The translations under genes were made by a program, and so were the position numbers. A model generated the notes under the pieces. It was not told where the DNA came from and made no database searches. It worked only from the letters and a program-made list of their open reading frames with translations. From an uncultured Lachnoclostridium sp. (lineage in GTDB: Bacteria > Bacillota > Clostridia > Lachnospirales > Lachnospiraceae), in contig CAOJBY010000034.1 in the NCBI GenBank assembly GCA_948330435.1, positions 1 through 34,851 of the forward strand: a DNA stretch of 34,851 bases, given 5' to 3'. Positions 8,034 to 15,235 of this stretch are shown here, in pieces. The first letter of the stretch is position 1, and every line of letters starts with the position of its first letter.

Positions 8034-9317
8034 ATGGGATACAACGACACCGCATGGCAGGCCCTCTTTGACAAGTACCACATTTTGGATGTCATTGCCG
8101 CTGAGGGGCGTTTTACCATCTCTGCGGCCCAGATAAAGGAATTTCGGGAACCCAGACTGATGACGAAATTTGATCACAAAATCAATCTTCCGAAGATATT
8201 TGCGGAAAATCACCTGGCGATCCTCCCGATTACCAGAGGGGACTATGTGATCTCTTCTTTTCATGCATACAAGGAGTTTCCGCTTCCCGATAAAGAGCCG
8301 GAGAGAATCACCATTCCTGCCCACATGCAGACGCTTAGACCTAAGTTCCTGGTAAGTGAAGCGATTGCCCTCAACTGTGCCAATGCCTGCGGAATCCTCA
8401 AGGATTTTTTGGGGGAGGATATGCTGATACCTACGGTCAGCGGCCGCATGAGTTCCGGCTCCTTTAATTTTTCCATTGACACGGAGGATGGGCGGCAGGA
8501 TCTTGCGGTCAGCAATTCGCAGATTGAGATTGATGCGGCCTACGAGGGTGCCGGCAGTCTTTCCCTGTTTGAAGCTAAGAGGGATTTGGCGGAGGACTTT
8601 CTGGTGCGTCAGATCTATTATCCTCTAAGAGCCTGGAGCAGCCGCATTACAAAGCCGGTGAAGCCGGTATTTCTGGTTTTTTCCAATGGTGTATTTCATC
8701 TGTACCAATATCATTTTGAAGAGCTTATACATTATAATTCTCTGGAGCTGGTGAGACAGAAAAGCTATGTGATTGCATCGGACATCACTTTGGCGGACAT
8801 TGAAAATCTGTTGAGGACCGTACCTTTGGAGCAGGAGCCGTCCATTTCCTTTCCTCAGGCAAACAGCATGTCCCGGATTATTAATCTCATTGAGCTTCTT
8901 CATGAAAAGCCTATGACCAAGCAGGACATTACAACGGAATATGCTTTTGATGAACGGCAGACCAATTATTATACGGATGCGGGGCGGTATCTGGGATTTA
9001 TTGAAAAGACGGGTGCTCACAGGAATGGTGCGATTACCTTTCGGCTTTCGAGCTTGGGGCATTATATGATGGAACTGGGGTATCGGGAACGGCAGCTTGC
9101 GATTGTCACGCAGATTCTCAAGCACAGGGCTTTTCGTGAGACGCTGAAAGTCTGCCTGCGGTGCGGCGAGATGCCGGACACGGGGACAGTGGTGGATATT
9201 ATGAAGCGGTCGCAGCTTTTTCAGGTGAAATCTGAGAGTACGTTTGTCAGGAGATCTTCGACGATTGTGGGGTGGATACGGTGGGTCTTGAGTGTTGTGG
9301 AGATGGGGAGGAAATAA
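8034..9317 (+). CDS. Putative type II restriction endonuclease-like protein, orphan
   Basis: 427-aa soluble protein. The middle carries a plausible PD-(D/E)XK nuclease site: D167 in QIEIDAAYEG, then E180-A-K182 in SLFEAKRD, then Q193 in VRQIYYPLRAW, in the order and spacing of such nucleases. The C-terminal part (from about 275) looks like winged-helix DNA-binding segments (MSRIINLIELLHEKPMTKQD; FRLSSLGHYM). This resembles Lachnospiraceae proteins annotated as type II restriction enzymes (DUF6996/DUF6997-like), from memory and not searched. No DNA methyltransferase is encoded nearby, which is unusual for an active restriction enzyme. It starts 40 bases after the ABC operon and has its own ribosome site (AAAGGAG) inside a small hairpin. 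Confidence 0.6.
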   Translation: MGYNDTAWQALFDKYHILDVIAAEGRFTISAAQIKEFREPRLMTKFDHKINLPKIFAENHLAILPITRGDYVISSFHAYKEFPLPDKEPERITIPAHMQTLRPKFLVSEAIALNCANACGILKDFLGEDMLIPTVSGRMSSGSFNFSIDTEDGRQDLAVSNSQIEIDAAYEGAGSLSLFEAKRDLAEDFLVRQIYYPLRAWSSRITKPVKPVFLVFSNGVFHLYQYHFEELIHYNSLELVRQKSYVIASDITLADIENLLRTVPLEQEPSISFPQANSMSRIINLIELLHEKPMTKQDITTEYAFDERQTNYYTDAGRYLGFIEKTGAHRNGAITFRLSSLGHYMMELGYRERQLAIVTQILKHRAFRETLKVCLRCGEMPDTGTVVDIMKRSQLFQVKSESTFVRRSSTIVGWIRWVLSVVEMGRK

Positions 9318-9357
9318 CTGGGGGGAAATGATTGTTTTGAATTTAAACTTTGGGGCA

Positions 9358-9386
9358 TTGAATAGAATGTCCAAAGTTGTTATACT
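9358..9386 (+). promoter_or_regulatory. Promoter of the AAA-ATPase gene with inverted repeat
   Basis: TTGAAT (9358-9363), 17 bases, TATACT (9381-9386). The -35 lies in the loop of an inverted repeat, AACTTTGG (9346-9353) and CCAAAGTT (9371-9378), which could be an operator. Confidence 0.65.
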
Positions 9387-9433
9387 AAAATAGTGAGAGC
9401 AAAAGGCCTTTGACAGGAAAGGAGGGATCCATC

Positions 9434-11122
9434 GTGCAGACAGTGGGAATCGGACACCAGAATTTTGAACAGGTGATTACAAAAGATATTTTTTATATAG
9501 ATAAGACTCATTTTATTAAGGAATGGTGGGAATCGGAGGATCAGGTAACGCTGATTACCCGCCCCAGGCGTTTTGGAAAGACTCTGAATATGAGTATGAC
9601 AGAGCAGTTTTTTTCTGTAAAGTATGAGAACCGGGGTGATTTGTTTGAGGGGCTGTCTATCTGGGAAGAGGAAAAATATCGAAAGCTTCAGGGGACCTAT
9701 CCGGTGATTGCTTTAAGCTTTGCCGATGTGAAAGAAACCACCTTTTCGGATGTAAGGGAGAAGCTTTGCCTGATTTTGCAGAATCTTTATAATCAGTATG
9801 ATTTTTTGGTGGAAGAGGGCTTCTTAAAGGAGGGGGAGGAAGAATATTTCCGAAGTGTTACTATGGGCATGTCGGATACGGTGGCATCTTATGCATTAAA
9901 GTCCCTGTCTGCCTTTTTGGAGCGTTATTACGGAAAGAAAGTGATTATTCTTCTGGATGAATATGATACGCCCTTACAGGAGGCCTATGTAAATGGCTAC
10001 TGGAAAGAACTGGTTGCATTTACCAGAAGTATGTTTAACGCTACTTTTAAAACAAATCCCCATTTGGATCGTGCTATTATGACGGGAATTACCAGAGTCA
10101 GTAAGGAATCCATTTTTTCCGATCTGAATAATTTGGAGGTTGTGACAACCACTTCGGAAAAATATGCGGAATCCTTTGGATTTACACAGCAGGAAGTATT
10201 TGATGCTCTGAAAAAATATGGATTGAGTGAAGAGGAAAAGGAAGTAAAGAGATGGTATGATGGATTTACTTTTGGAAACAGGAAGAACATTTATAATCCA
10301 TGGTCGATCATTAACTATTTAGACAAACGTGTTTTTCGGCTTTATTGGGCGAACACCAGCAGCAACAGTCTAGTAGGAAAACTGATTCAGGAGGGAAGTA
10401 TAAAATTAAAAGAAGTAATGGAGGATTTACTGAAAGGCGGATGCCTTTGTACGGAGATCGATGAGCAGCTGGTATTCAGTCAATTGGATCAGGATGAGTC
10501 TGCTGTGTGGAGCCTTTTGCTGGCAAGCGGCTACCTTAAGGTGGAGCGTTATGTGATGCATGAAGAGCAGGGGACGCAGGAGTATGAACTTACTCTGACG
10601 AATAAAGAGGTAAAACTGATGTTTGAACGGATTGTCCGGGGATGGTTTTCCAGATCGGCTTCTGCATATAATGATTTTATTAAGGCACTTTTGCTGGGGG
10701 ATCTGGAAGCAATGAATGAGTACATTAATCGTGTGTCGGAGGAAACGTTCAGCTTCTTTGATACGGGAAAGAGGGCTTCGGGGAGGGCGGAGCCGGAGCG
10801 TTTTTACCACGGCTTTGTGTTGGGACTTCTGGTGGAGCTTAAGGGGCGTTATTCCCTCACTTCAAACAGGGAATCTGGTTTTGGAAGATATGACATTTTG
10901 TTGGAGCCAAAACGGGCGGAGGATGACGCTATTATTATTGAGTTTAAGGTTTTCCGACCGGCAAAAGAGCAGAATCTGGAGGATACGGTGCGGGATGCAC
11001 TGAATCAGATTCGGGATAAGAAGTATGGAGCACTGCTGGAGGAGAAAGGGATAGAGACTCAGCGGATTCGTGCTTATGGGTTTGCATTTTCGGGGAAGAA
11101 TGTGTTGATTGGAGGGGCATAA
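9434..11122 (+). CDS. AAA-ATPase-like / PD-(D/E)XK nuclease protein (PF09820-PF08011 type)
   Basis: 562-aa protein of the widespread 'AAA family ATPase' group of Bacteroidetes and Clostridia. The N-terminus has the family pattern FEQVITKDIFYIDKTHFIK and Walker A-like RPRRFGKT (43-50); Walker B is IILLDEYDTPL (about 171-181). The C-terminal PD-(D/E)XK domain keeps D487 in FGRYDILLEP and E503-F-K505. GTG 9434 is chosen from AAAGGAGGG at 9418-9426; a TTG at 9410 lies in-frame but upstream of that site. The biological role is not established; members are multi-copy, variable between strains, and suspected of roles in mobile elements or defence. It follows the nuclease-like 8034 gene but has its own promoter. 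Confidence 0.85.
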   Translation: MQTVGIGHQNFEQVITKDIFYIDKTHFIKEWWESEDQVTLITRPRRFGKTLNMSMTEQFFSVKYENRGDLFEGLSIWEEEKYRKLQGTYPVIALSFADVKETTFSDVREKLCLILQNLYNQYDFLVEEGFLKEGEEEYFRSVTMGMSDTVASYALKSLSAFLERYYGKKVIILLDEYDTPLQEAYVNGYWKELVAFTRSMFNATFKTNPHLDRAIMTGITRVSKESIFSDLNNLEVVTTTSEKYAESFGFTQQEVFDALKKYGLSEEEKEVKRWYDGFTFGNRKNIYNPWSIINYLDKRVFRLYWANTSSNSLVGKLIQEGSIKLKEVMEDLLKGGCLCTEIDEQLVFSQLDQDESAVWSLLLASGYLKVERYVMHEEQGTQEYELTLTNKEVKLMFERIVRGWFSRSASAYNDFIKALLLGDLEAMNEYINRVSEETFSFFDTGKRASGRAEPERFYHGFVLGLLVELKGRYSLTSNRESGFGRYDILLEPKRAEDDAIIIEFKVFRPAKEQNLEDTVRDALNQIRDKKYGALLEEKGIETQRIRAYGFAFSGKNVLIGGA

Positions 11123-11140
11123 GAAATATAGGCTGTGAGG

Positions 11141-11238
11141 GTCTGTGGCAAAGTAAGGCATCCGTCTTTTCCATATCCTGTGCGTGAATAGCCGGACACT
11201 GGATATGGAAAAGACGGATGCCTTACTTTGCCACAGAC
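11141..11238. repeat. 98-nt hairpin with 38-bp perfect arms (conserved-core palindrome, copy 1)
   Basis: The arms 11141-11178 and 11201-11238 are perfectly complementary over 38 bp. Pairing resumes inward after one mismatch (GTG/CAC). The inner part (CTTTTCCATATCCTGTG and CGGACACTGGATATGG) recurs in the palindrome at 17269-17480, while the outer arms differ. It begins 18 bases after the AAA-ATPase stop. No T-run follows immediately, though AAATTTTTTGATT comes a few bases later, so it could help termination. Confidence 0.9.
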
Positions 11239-11352
11239 CAGCGGAAATTTTTTGATTAGAATTTGTAACGAAATGCCTTTTTGTAACACTTACTGGTATA
11301 ACGAAAGTTAAGTTTTGGATAGTTTGACGCAGAATATTTTTATGAGAGTTCT

Positions 11353-11395
11353 GGTCCGCAAACGCAGGCGTAGCGGGGGTTGCTCTAAGGAGCAT
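11353..11395 (+). repeat. Dispersed element, copy B (GGCGTAGCGG plus hairpin)
   Basis: GGTCCGCAAACGCAGGCGTA continues as GCGGGGGTTGC and then hairpin TGCTC-TAAG-GAGCA. It is related to the minus-strand sequence at 447-500. Around it, 11239-11509 shows no convincing gene; an open frame from 11315 runs into the sigma factor frame but has no ribosome site. TTTGTAAC occurs twice, about 20 bases apart (near 11260-11285), without an evident role. Confidence 0.4.
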
Positions 11396-11509
11396 CATGT
11401 GAAGCATAATGGATCCCTTAAGATTTATCGAGGATTTGGGAGTAGTTCTATCAGGAAAATAGGCAAGTCAAACTGCCAACAACTTAATATTTGCTATATT
11501 TGTAGCATG

Positions 11510-11611
11510 TACCTTTATGCACAAAAAACATGTGCAGATCAAGGAAACACCCTACGGGTATACCTTTATGCACAGAGAACATGTGCAAATCAAGGAAAGG
11601 AGGGTAATGAA
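11510..11611 (+). repeat. 51-bp tandem duplication upstream of the ECF sigma gene, with palindromes
   Basis: Unit 1 (11510-11560) and unit 2 (11561-11611) match at all but about three of the first 40 bases (TACCTTTATGCACA...ACATGTGCA.ATCAAGGAAA). Each unit contains the inverted repeat TGCACA-N7-TGTGCA, a likely protein binding site. Unit 2 ends in the Shine-Dalgarno GGAGGG (11599-11604). The period of 51 keeps the reading frame, so in the sigma frame it would encode a repeated YLYAQ.TCA.QG, but nothing suggests that frame is translated. Confidence 0.8.
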
Positions 11612-12100
11612 ATGGAGTCTCTTGAGGAAATCTATCAGAAGCATGCTCAGACGGTGTATGCATATTTGCTCAGCAGAACCGGGAACGGGGATCTGGCGGA
11701 GGAGCTGACCCAGGAGACTTTCTTCCAGGCTGTCAGGAGTATTGGAACCTTTCAGGGAAACAGCAGCATGGCCACGTGGCTGTGCGGAATTGCCCGGAAT
11801 CTTTTACGTCAGCATATAAGGGAGAGCAGCAGACTTCGGCCCCTGGAGGATGTGGAGCCTGTGGCAGGGACGGACGGGCCGGAGGAAGAGCTTTGTCTTC
11901 AGTGGGAGAACCTGGAGGTTTTGAAGCTGCTCCACGGATTAAAGGAACCTGTCCGGGAGGTCATGTACCTGCGTCTGATTGGGAATCTGAATTTTGGACA
12001 GATTGGGGAAATCATGGGAAAGAGTGAAAACTGGGCCCGGGTGAATTATTACCGGGGAAAAGAGAGGATTCGGAAAGAGGTGTTGAAGCATGAAGAATAA
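11612..12100 (+). CDS. ECF-type RNA polymerase sigma factor
   Basis: 162-aa sigma factor with only regions 2 and 4. Region 2 (about 5-70) includes YAYLLSRTGNGDLAEELTQE and TWLCGIARNLLRQH; region 4 (about 105-158) includes LKEPVREVMYLRLIGNLNFG followed by the helix-turn-helix IGEIMGKSENWARVNYYRGK. ATG 11612 has GGAGGG at 11599-11604. The upstream open frame back to 11315 is not supported. The anti-sigma gene overlaps its end by 11 bases. By analogy with SigW/SigV-type systems it likely responds to envelope stress; tandem palindromes upstream suggest additional control. Confidence 0.9.
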   Translation: MESLEEIYQKHAQTVYAYLLSRTGNGDLAEELTQETFFQAVRSIGTFQGNSSMATWLCGIARNLLRQHIRESSRLRPLEDVEPVAGTDGPEEELCLQWENLEVLKLLHGLKEPVREVMYLRLIGNLNFGQIGEIMGKSENWARVNYYRGKERIRKEVLKHEE

Positions 12101-12542
12101 CGTACCCTGTGCTCTCATTCGGGATCTAGTCCCCCTCTATGCAGAGGATCTGGTGTCCGATGAGACCAGAAAAGAACTGGAAACACATATACAGGAATGT
12201 GAGGAATGCAAAGCCTACTATGACAGAGCCACAAAAGAAATGGAGTGTGAAAAGATGGAAGAAGTAAAACAGAAAACAGTAGAAATAGATTATATGAAAC
12301 GAATTCATGCATACCAGAAAAGAAACGCCCTATTAGGAGGGATAGTAAGCTTCCTGCTGGGAGTCTTTCTGCCCGTCGGCCTGCTGGGCCTGTCCGTGTT
12401 CGTGATGCAGGGCGGCCCCAGTGCCTACCACTTTGCAAGACTGGAGTTAATGTGGCCTATGATGCTTGTACAGATGCTTGTATCAGGAATTGTAGTATGC
12501 GTAGTCTATTGCATCATAAACCGTGTGATTCGGAAAAAATAG
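12090..12542 (+). CDS. Anti-sigma factor with zinc-finger (zf-HC2) and two membrane helices
   Basis: 150-aa membrane protein. The N-terminal zinc-binding anti-sigma motif is H33-x3-C37-x2-C40 (THIQECEEC), with C7 as a likely further ligand. A charged linker follows, then two membrane helices (about 80-107 and 121-145). It holds the sigma factor encoded just upstream at the membrane until a signal releases it; the 11-base overlap supports coupled synthesis. There is almost no extracellular sensor domain, so the signal is probably sensed within the membrane or through a partner. Confidence 0.88.
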   Translation: MKNNVPCALIRDLVPLYAEDLVSDETRKELETHIQECEECKAYYDRATKEMECEKMEEVKQKTVEIDYMKRIHAYQKRNALLGGIVSFLLGVFLPVGLLGLSVFVMQGGPSAYHFARLELMWPMMLVQMLVSGIVVCVVYCIINRVIRKK

Positions 12543-12609
12543 AGCCACAAACAAAGAAACAGGATATCCGATATTCAACAGCCAGCAGGCAGGGGCCGTT
12601 TCCACCAAC

Positions 12610-12638
12610 TTGCACGAACATCCCAAGCTTGCTATACT
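12610..12638 (+). promoter_or_regulatory. Promoter of the BceRS-like operon
   Basis: TTGCAC (12610-12615), 17-base spacer, TATACT (12633-12638), 28 bases before the start codon of the response regulator. Confidence 0.7.
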
Positions 12639-12666
12639 AGAGACATCAAAATCCAAGGAGCAGCCT

Positions 12667-13356
12667 ATGAGAAAAATATTGATAATAGAAGACGACGAAA
12701 AGCTCTGCCGGGAGCTTGGTACCTTTCTTACCAACAACGGCTATAAAGCCGAGGGCCTGCCCCCAGGAAAATACGGAATACCAGCCATCCTAAATGTGCA
12801 GCCGGATTTAATTCTCCTGGATCTGGGGCTCCCGGGAACAGACGGCCTGTATCTGTGCCGGGAGCTTCGGAAAGTCACGGAGCTTCCGGTGATCGTGATT
12901 ACCAGCCAGGACACCCAGATGGCAGAGCTTATGAGCCTGAATCAGGGAGCCGATGATTTCGTGACAAAGCCCTTTCACCCGCAGATTCTGCTGGCTCATA
13001 TAGAAGCCATCTTAAAACGGGTTTACCGGGAGCAGACACCGGTGGAAAAACAGAACCTGGGGCTTTTTACCCTGGATATGGCAAAGGCGGTTATTTCTTC
13101 TGAGACAGGAACCACGGAGCTTACAAAAAATGAACTCCGGATTCTGGATTGTCTGGCACATCACAGAAATCAGATTGTATCCAGGGACGAGCTTATCTCA
13201 CATCTGTGGGACAGCGAGCTTTTTGTGGACGACAATACGCTGACAGTCAATATGACCCGGCTTCGGGGAAAACTGGAGGAAATCGGAGTTCGGGATGTGA
13301 TACAGACAAAGAGAGGATTGGGGTACGTGCTGTTATGCGATACGGAATCTATATGA
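12667..13356 (+). CDS. BceR-like OmpR-family response regulator
   Basis: 229-aa response regulator. The receiver keeps D9/D10 and phospho-acceptor D52 in LILLDLGLPGTDG; the switch residues follow in VIVITSQD and DDFVTKPF. The C-terminal winged helix (about 130-229) contains TKNELRILDCL and IQTKRGLGYVL. ATG 12667 has AAGGAG at 12655-12660; upstream in-frame codons to 12610 overlap the promoter and are rejected. It overlaps the kinase by 22 bases. It is expected to activate the ABC transporter genes at 14468, whose promoter carries CTTACA/TGTAAG-type sites, and possibly the small gene at 23483, which has a matching promoter. Confidence 0.9.
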   Translation: MRKILIIEDDEKLCRELGTFLTNNGYKAEGLPPGKYGIPAILNVQPDLILLDLGLPGTDGLYLCRELRKVTELPVIVITSQDTQMAELMSLNQGADDFVTKPFHPQILLAHIEAILKRVYREQTPVEKQNLGLFTLDMAKAVISSETGTTELTKNELRILDCLAHHRNQIVSRDELISHLWDSELFVDDNTLTVNMTRLRGKLEEIGVRDVIQTKRGLGYVLLCDTESI

Positions 13357-14348
13357 GAGAACGGCTGGGCCAGCTTTTATTTGTAAGCGGCGTCCTTGCA
13401 ACAGTTGAGATTTTTCTTCTTACGGTTCGGGCAAATCTGGTGGTGGGGATCTACACGGCCCTCTGCTTTTACGGGATGTATTTTCTCGTTTCCTGGCTGG
13501 AATACCACAGGAAAAAGATTTATTTTCTGGGCATAAGAGAAAATCTTGCAGGCCTGGACAAAAAATATCTTCTGCCGGAGATGCTGGGATATCCGAAGAA
13601 TCAGGAGGAGCGTCTGTTAAAGGAGATTTTGCAGGATCTGGGAAAGTCCATGACGGATCATGTGAGCTATTACAAAAATGCGGAAAAAGAGTACAAGGAA
13701 TACATAGAGCTGTGGATTCATGAGGTAAAAACACCCATTGCCGCAGGGAAACTGATGATAGAAAATCACCGGACGGCAGTGGATATGGAACTGGAGGAGG
13801 AGCTTGAAAAAATTGAAAATTATACGGAGCAGGCCCTTTTCTATGCCCGCAGTGCTCATGTGGAAAAGGATTATCTCATCCGCACAGTGAGCTTAAAAGA
13901 GCTGGTGACGCAGGCGGTAAAGCACAATAAACGGGCATTGATTGCAAAGGGTGCAGGCATTGAGATGGAGGGACTGGAAACCCTTGTCTACAGTGACGAG
14001 AAGTGGCTTGCCTTTATTTTGAACCAGATTCTCTCCAACAGCATCAAATATTCGGACAAGGAGAACTTGCGGCTTTCCTTTCGGGGGAGCGTGGAACGGG
14101 AGCGGACTTGTCTGGTGATTGAGGATAATGGCCGGGGTATCAAAAGCACTGATCTGGACAGGGTATTTGAAAAGGGCTTTACAGGAGCCAGAGGAAAGCA
14201 GTCGGCTCAGGCTACGGGGCTGGGGCTTTATCTCTGCGAGAAGCTTTGCCGCCGCCTGGGGCATGGGATTGAGATTGCTTCTGCCGAGGGAGAGGGATGC
14301 CGGGTGCGGCTTATCTTTCCTAAGGGAAGCTATGCAGATGTAAGGTAA
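13335..14348 (+). CDS. BceS-like intramembrane-sensing histidine kinase
   Basis: 337-aa kinase with two closely spaced membrane segments (about 14-33 and 36-54) and no extracellular domain, the hallmark of BceS-type kinases that sense transporter flux. The phospho-acceptor is H129 in LWIHEVKTPIAAGK. The ATPase domain has N box ILNQILSNSIKYSD and G boxes IEDNGRGIK and ATGLGLYLC. ATG 13335 gives the family N-terminus (MRYGIYMRERLG); the longer open frame to 13149 runs inside the regulator gene and is rejected. Its partners are the regulator at 12667 and the transporter at 14468-17249. Confidence 0.9.
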   Translation: MRYGIYMRERLGQLLFVSGVLATVEIFLLTVRANLVVGIYTALCFYGMYFLVSWLEYHRKKIYFLGIRENLAGLDKKYLLPEMLGYPKNQEERLLKEILQDLGKSMTDHVSYYKNAEKEYKEYIELWIHEVKTPIAAGKLMIENHRTAVDMELEEELEKIENYTEQALFYARSAHVEKDYLIRTVSLKELVTQAVKHNKRALIAKGAGIEMEGLETLVYSDEKWLAFILNQILSNSIKYSDKENLRLSFRGSVERERTCLVIEDNGRGIKSTDLDRVFEKGFTGARGKQSAQATGLGLYLCEKLCRRLGHGIEIASAEGEGCRVRLIFPKGSYADVR

Positions 14349-14356
14349 AAAAGAAA

Positions 14357-14422
14357 CCTTACAAAAATGAAAGGCAGGTGTAAGGAACTTCAATGGTACA
14401 AAAAGTGCGGCTTTTCTATAAT
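14357..14422 (+). promoter_or_regulatory. Promoter of the bceAB-like genes with regulator half-sites
   Basis: -35 TGGTAC (14394-14399), 17-base spacer, -10 TATAAT (14417-14422). Upstream lie CCTTACA (14357-14363), followed by AAAA and TGAAAG, and TGTAAGG (14379-14385). The TGTAAGG begins exactly 15 bases before the -35. The same TGTAAGG-15-TGGTAC-17 layout occurs at 23403-23446, with a perfect CTTACA-N4-TGTAAG site upstream there. This fits activation by the response regulator at 12667. Confidence 0.7.
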
Positions 14423-14467
14423 CAGAGTATCAAATAGGAAAATCAGGAGAGGAGCGAAAGATGTACC

Positions 14468-15235
14468 ATGGCTGTTATTTTAAATGTAAATCATATTGAA
14501 AAATATTACGGAAGCAAGGGAAGCGTTACCAAAGCCATAGATAATATCAGCTTTCAGGTTCAGGCCGGAGAGTTTGTAGGAATTATGGGGGCAAGCGGAA
14601 GCGGAAAGACTACCCTGTTAAATTGTATTTCCACCATTGACCGGGTGACAAGCGGCGAGATTCAGGTGGCGGGTCGTGATATCACAAAGCTTCGGGGAAA
14701 TGCCTTAAATAAGTTCCGAAGAGAGGAATTGGGCTTTGTGTTTCAGGATTTTCATTTGCTGGATACGCTCACCGTTTATGAGAATATTGCACTGGCTCTG
14801 TCCATTCGCCGTATTTCACCGGGGAAAATTGAGAAAAGCGTAAGAGACGCAGCCAGACGGCTTGGGATTGGGGATATTTTAAATAAATACCCTTATCAAA
14901 TCTCCGGCGGTGAGAAGCAGAGAACGGCATCCGCACGGGCGATTATCGGACAGCCGAAGCTGATTCTTGCAGATGAGCCTACGGGGGCTCTGGATTCCAA
15001 AGCATCCCGAATGCTGCTTGACTGCTTTACACAGATGAACCGGGAGCTTGGGGCAACGATTCTGATGGTGACTCACGATGCTTTTACGGCAAGCTATGCG
15101 TCCCGCATTCTGTTTATTAAGGATGGCGGGATTTTTAGTGAGATCCGTAAGGGGGAAGAGGACAGAAAGAGCTTTTTTAATCAGATTATTGATGTGGTTA
15201 CACTGCTGGGAGGTGATTTGGATGATGCTGTTTAA
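14468..15235 (+). CDS. BceA-like ABC transporter ATP-binding protein
   Basis: 255-aa ATPase. Walker A GASGSGKT (41-48), Q93, signature ISGGEKQ (145-151), Walker B LILADE (165-170) and H203 are present; the signature starts ISGGEKQRTASARA, as in BceA proteins. ATG 14468 gives the family N-terminus; its AGGAGAGGAG lies about 13 bases upstream, rather far. The last 14 bases overlap the permease gene. With the permease it forms a BceAB-type complex that frees lipid II-cycle intermediates from antimicrobial peptides and at the same time signals to the BceS-like kinase. Confidence 0.92.
   Translation: MAVILNVNHIEKYYGSKGSVTKAIDNISFQVQAGEFVGIMGASGSGKTTLLNCISTIDRVTSGEIQVAGRDITKLRGNALNKFRREELGFVFQDFHLLDTLTVYENIALALSIRRISPGKIEKSVRDAARRLGIGDILNKYPYQISGGEKQRTASARAIIGQPKLILADEPTGALDSKASRMLLDCFTQMNRELGATILMVTHDAFTASYASRILFIKDGGIFSEIRKGEEDRKSFFNQIIDVVTLLGGDLDDAV

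Noticed and set aside
11255..11290. Two TTTGTAAC motifs as ECF-type -35 elements for the sigma gene
   Set aside because: No matching -10 at a suitable distance and over 320 bases from the start codon.
11315..11611. Upstream extension of the sigma factor frame, including an in-frame repeated YLYAQ.TCA.QG peptide
   Set aside because: No ribosome site or start context upstream, while GGAGGG fits ATG 11612; the protein family begins at MESLEEIYQKH.
14461..14499. Short ORF starting at ATG 14461 (MYHGCYFKCKSY), well placed behind AGGAGAGGAG, as a leader peptide
   Set aside because: It overlaps the ATPase start in another frame and is only 12 codons; interesting for spacing but no further support.
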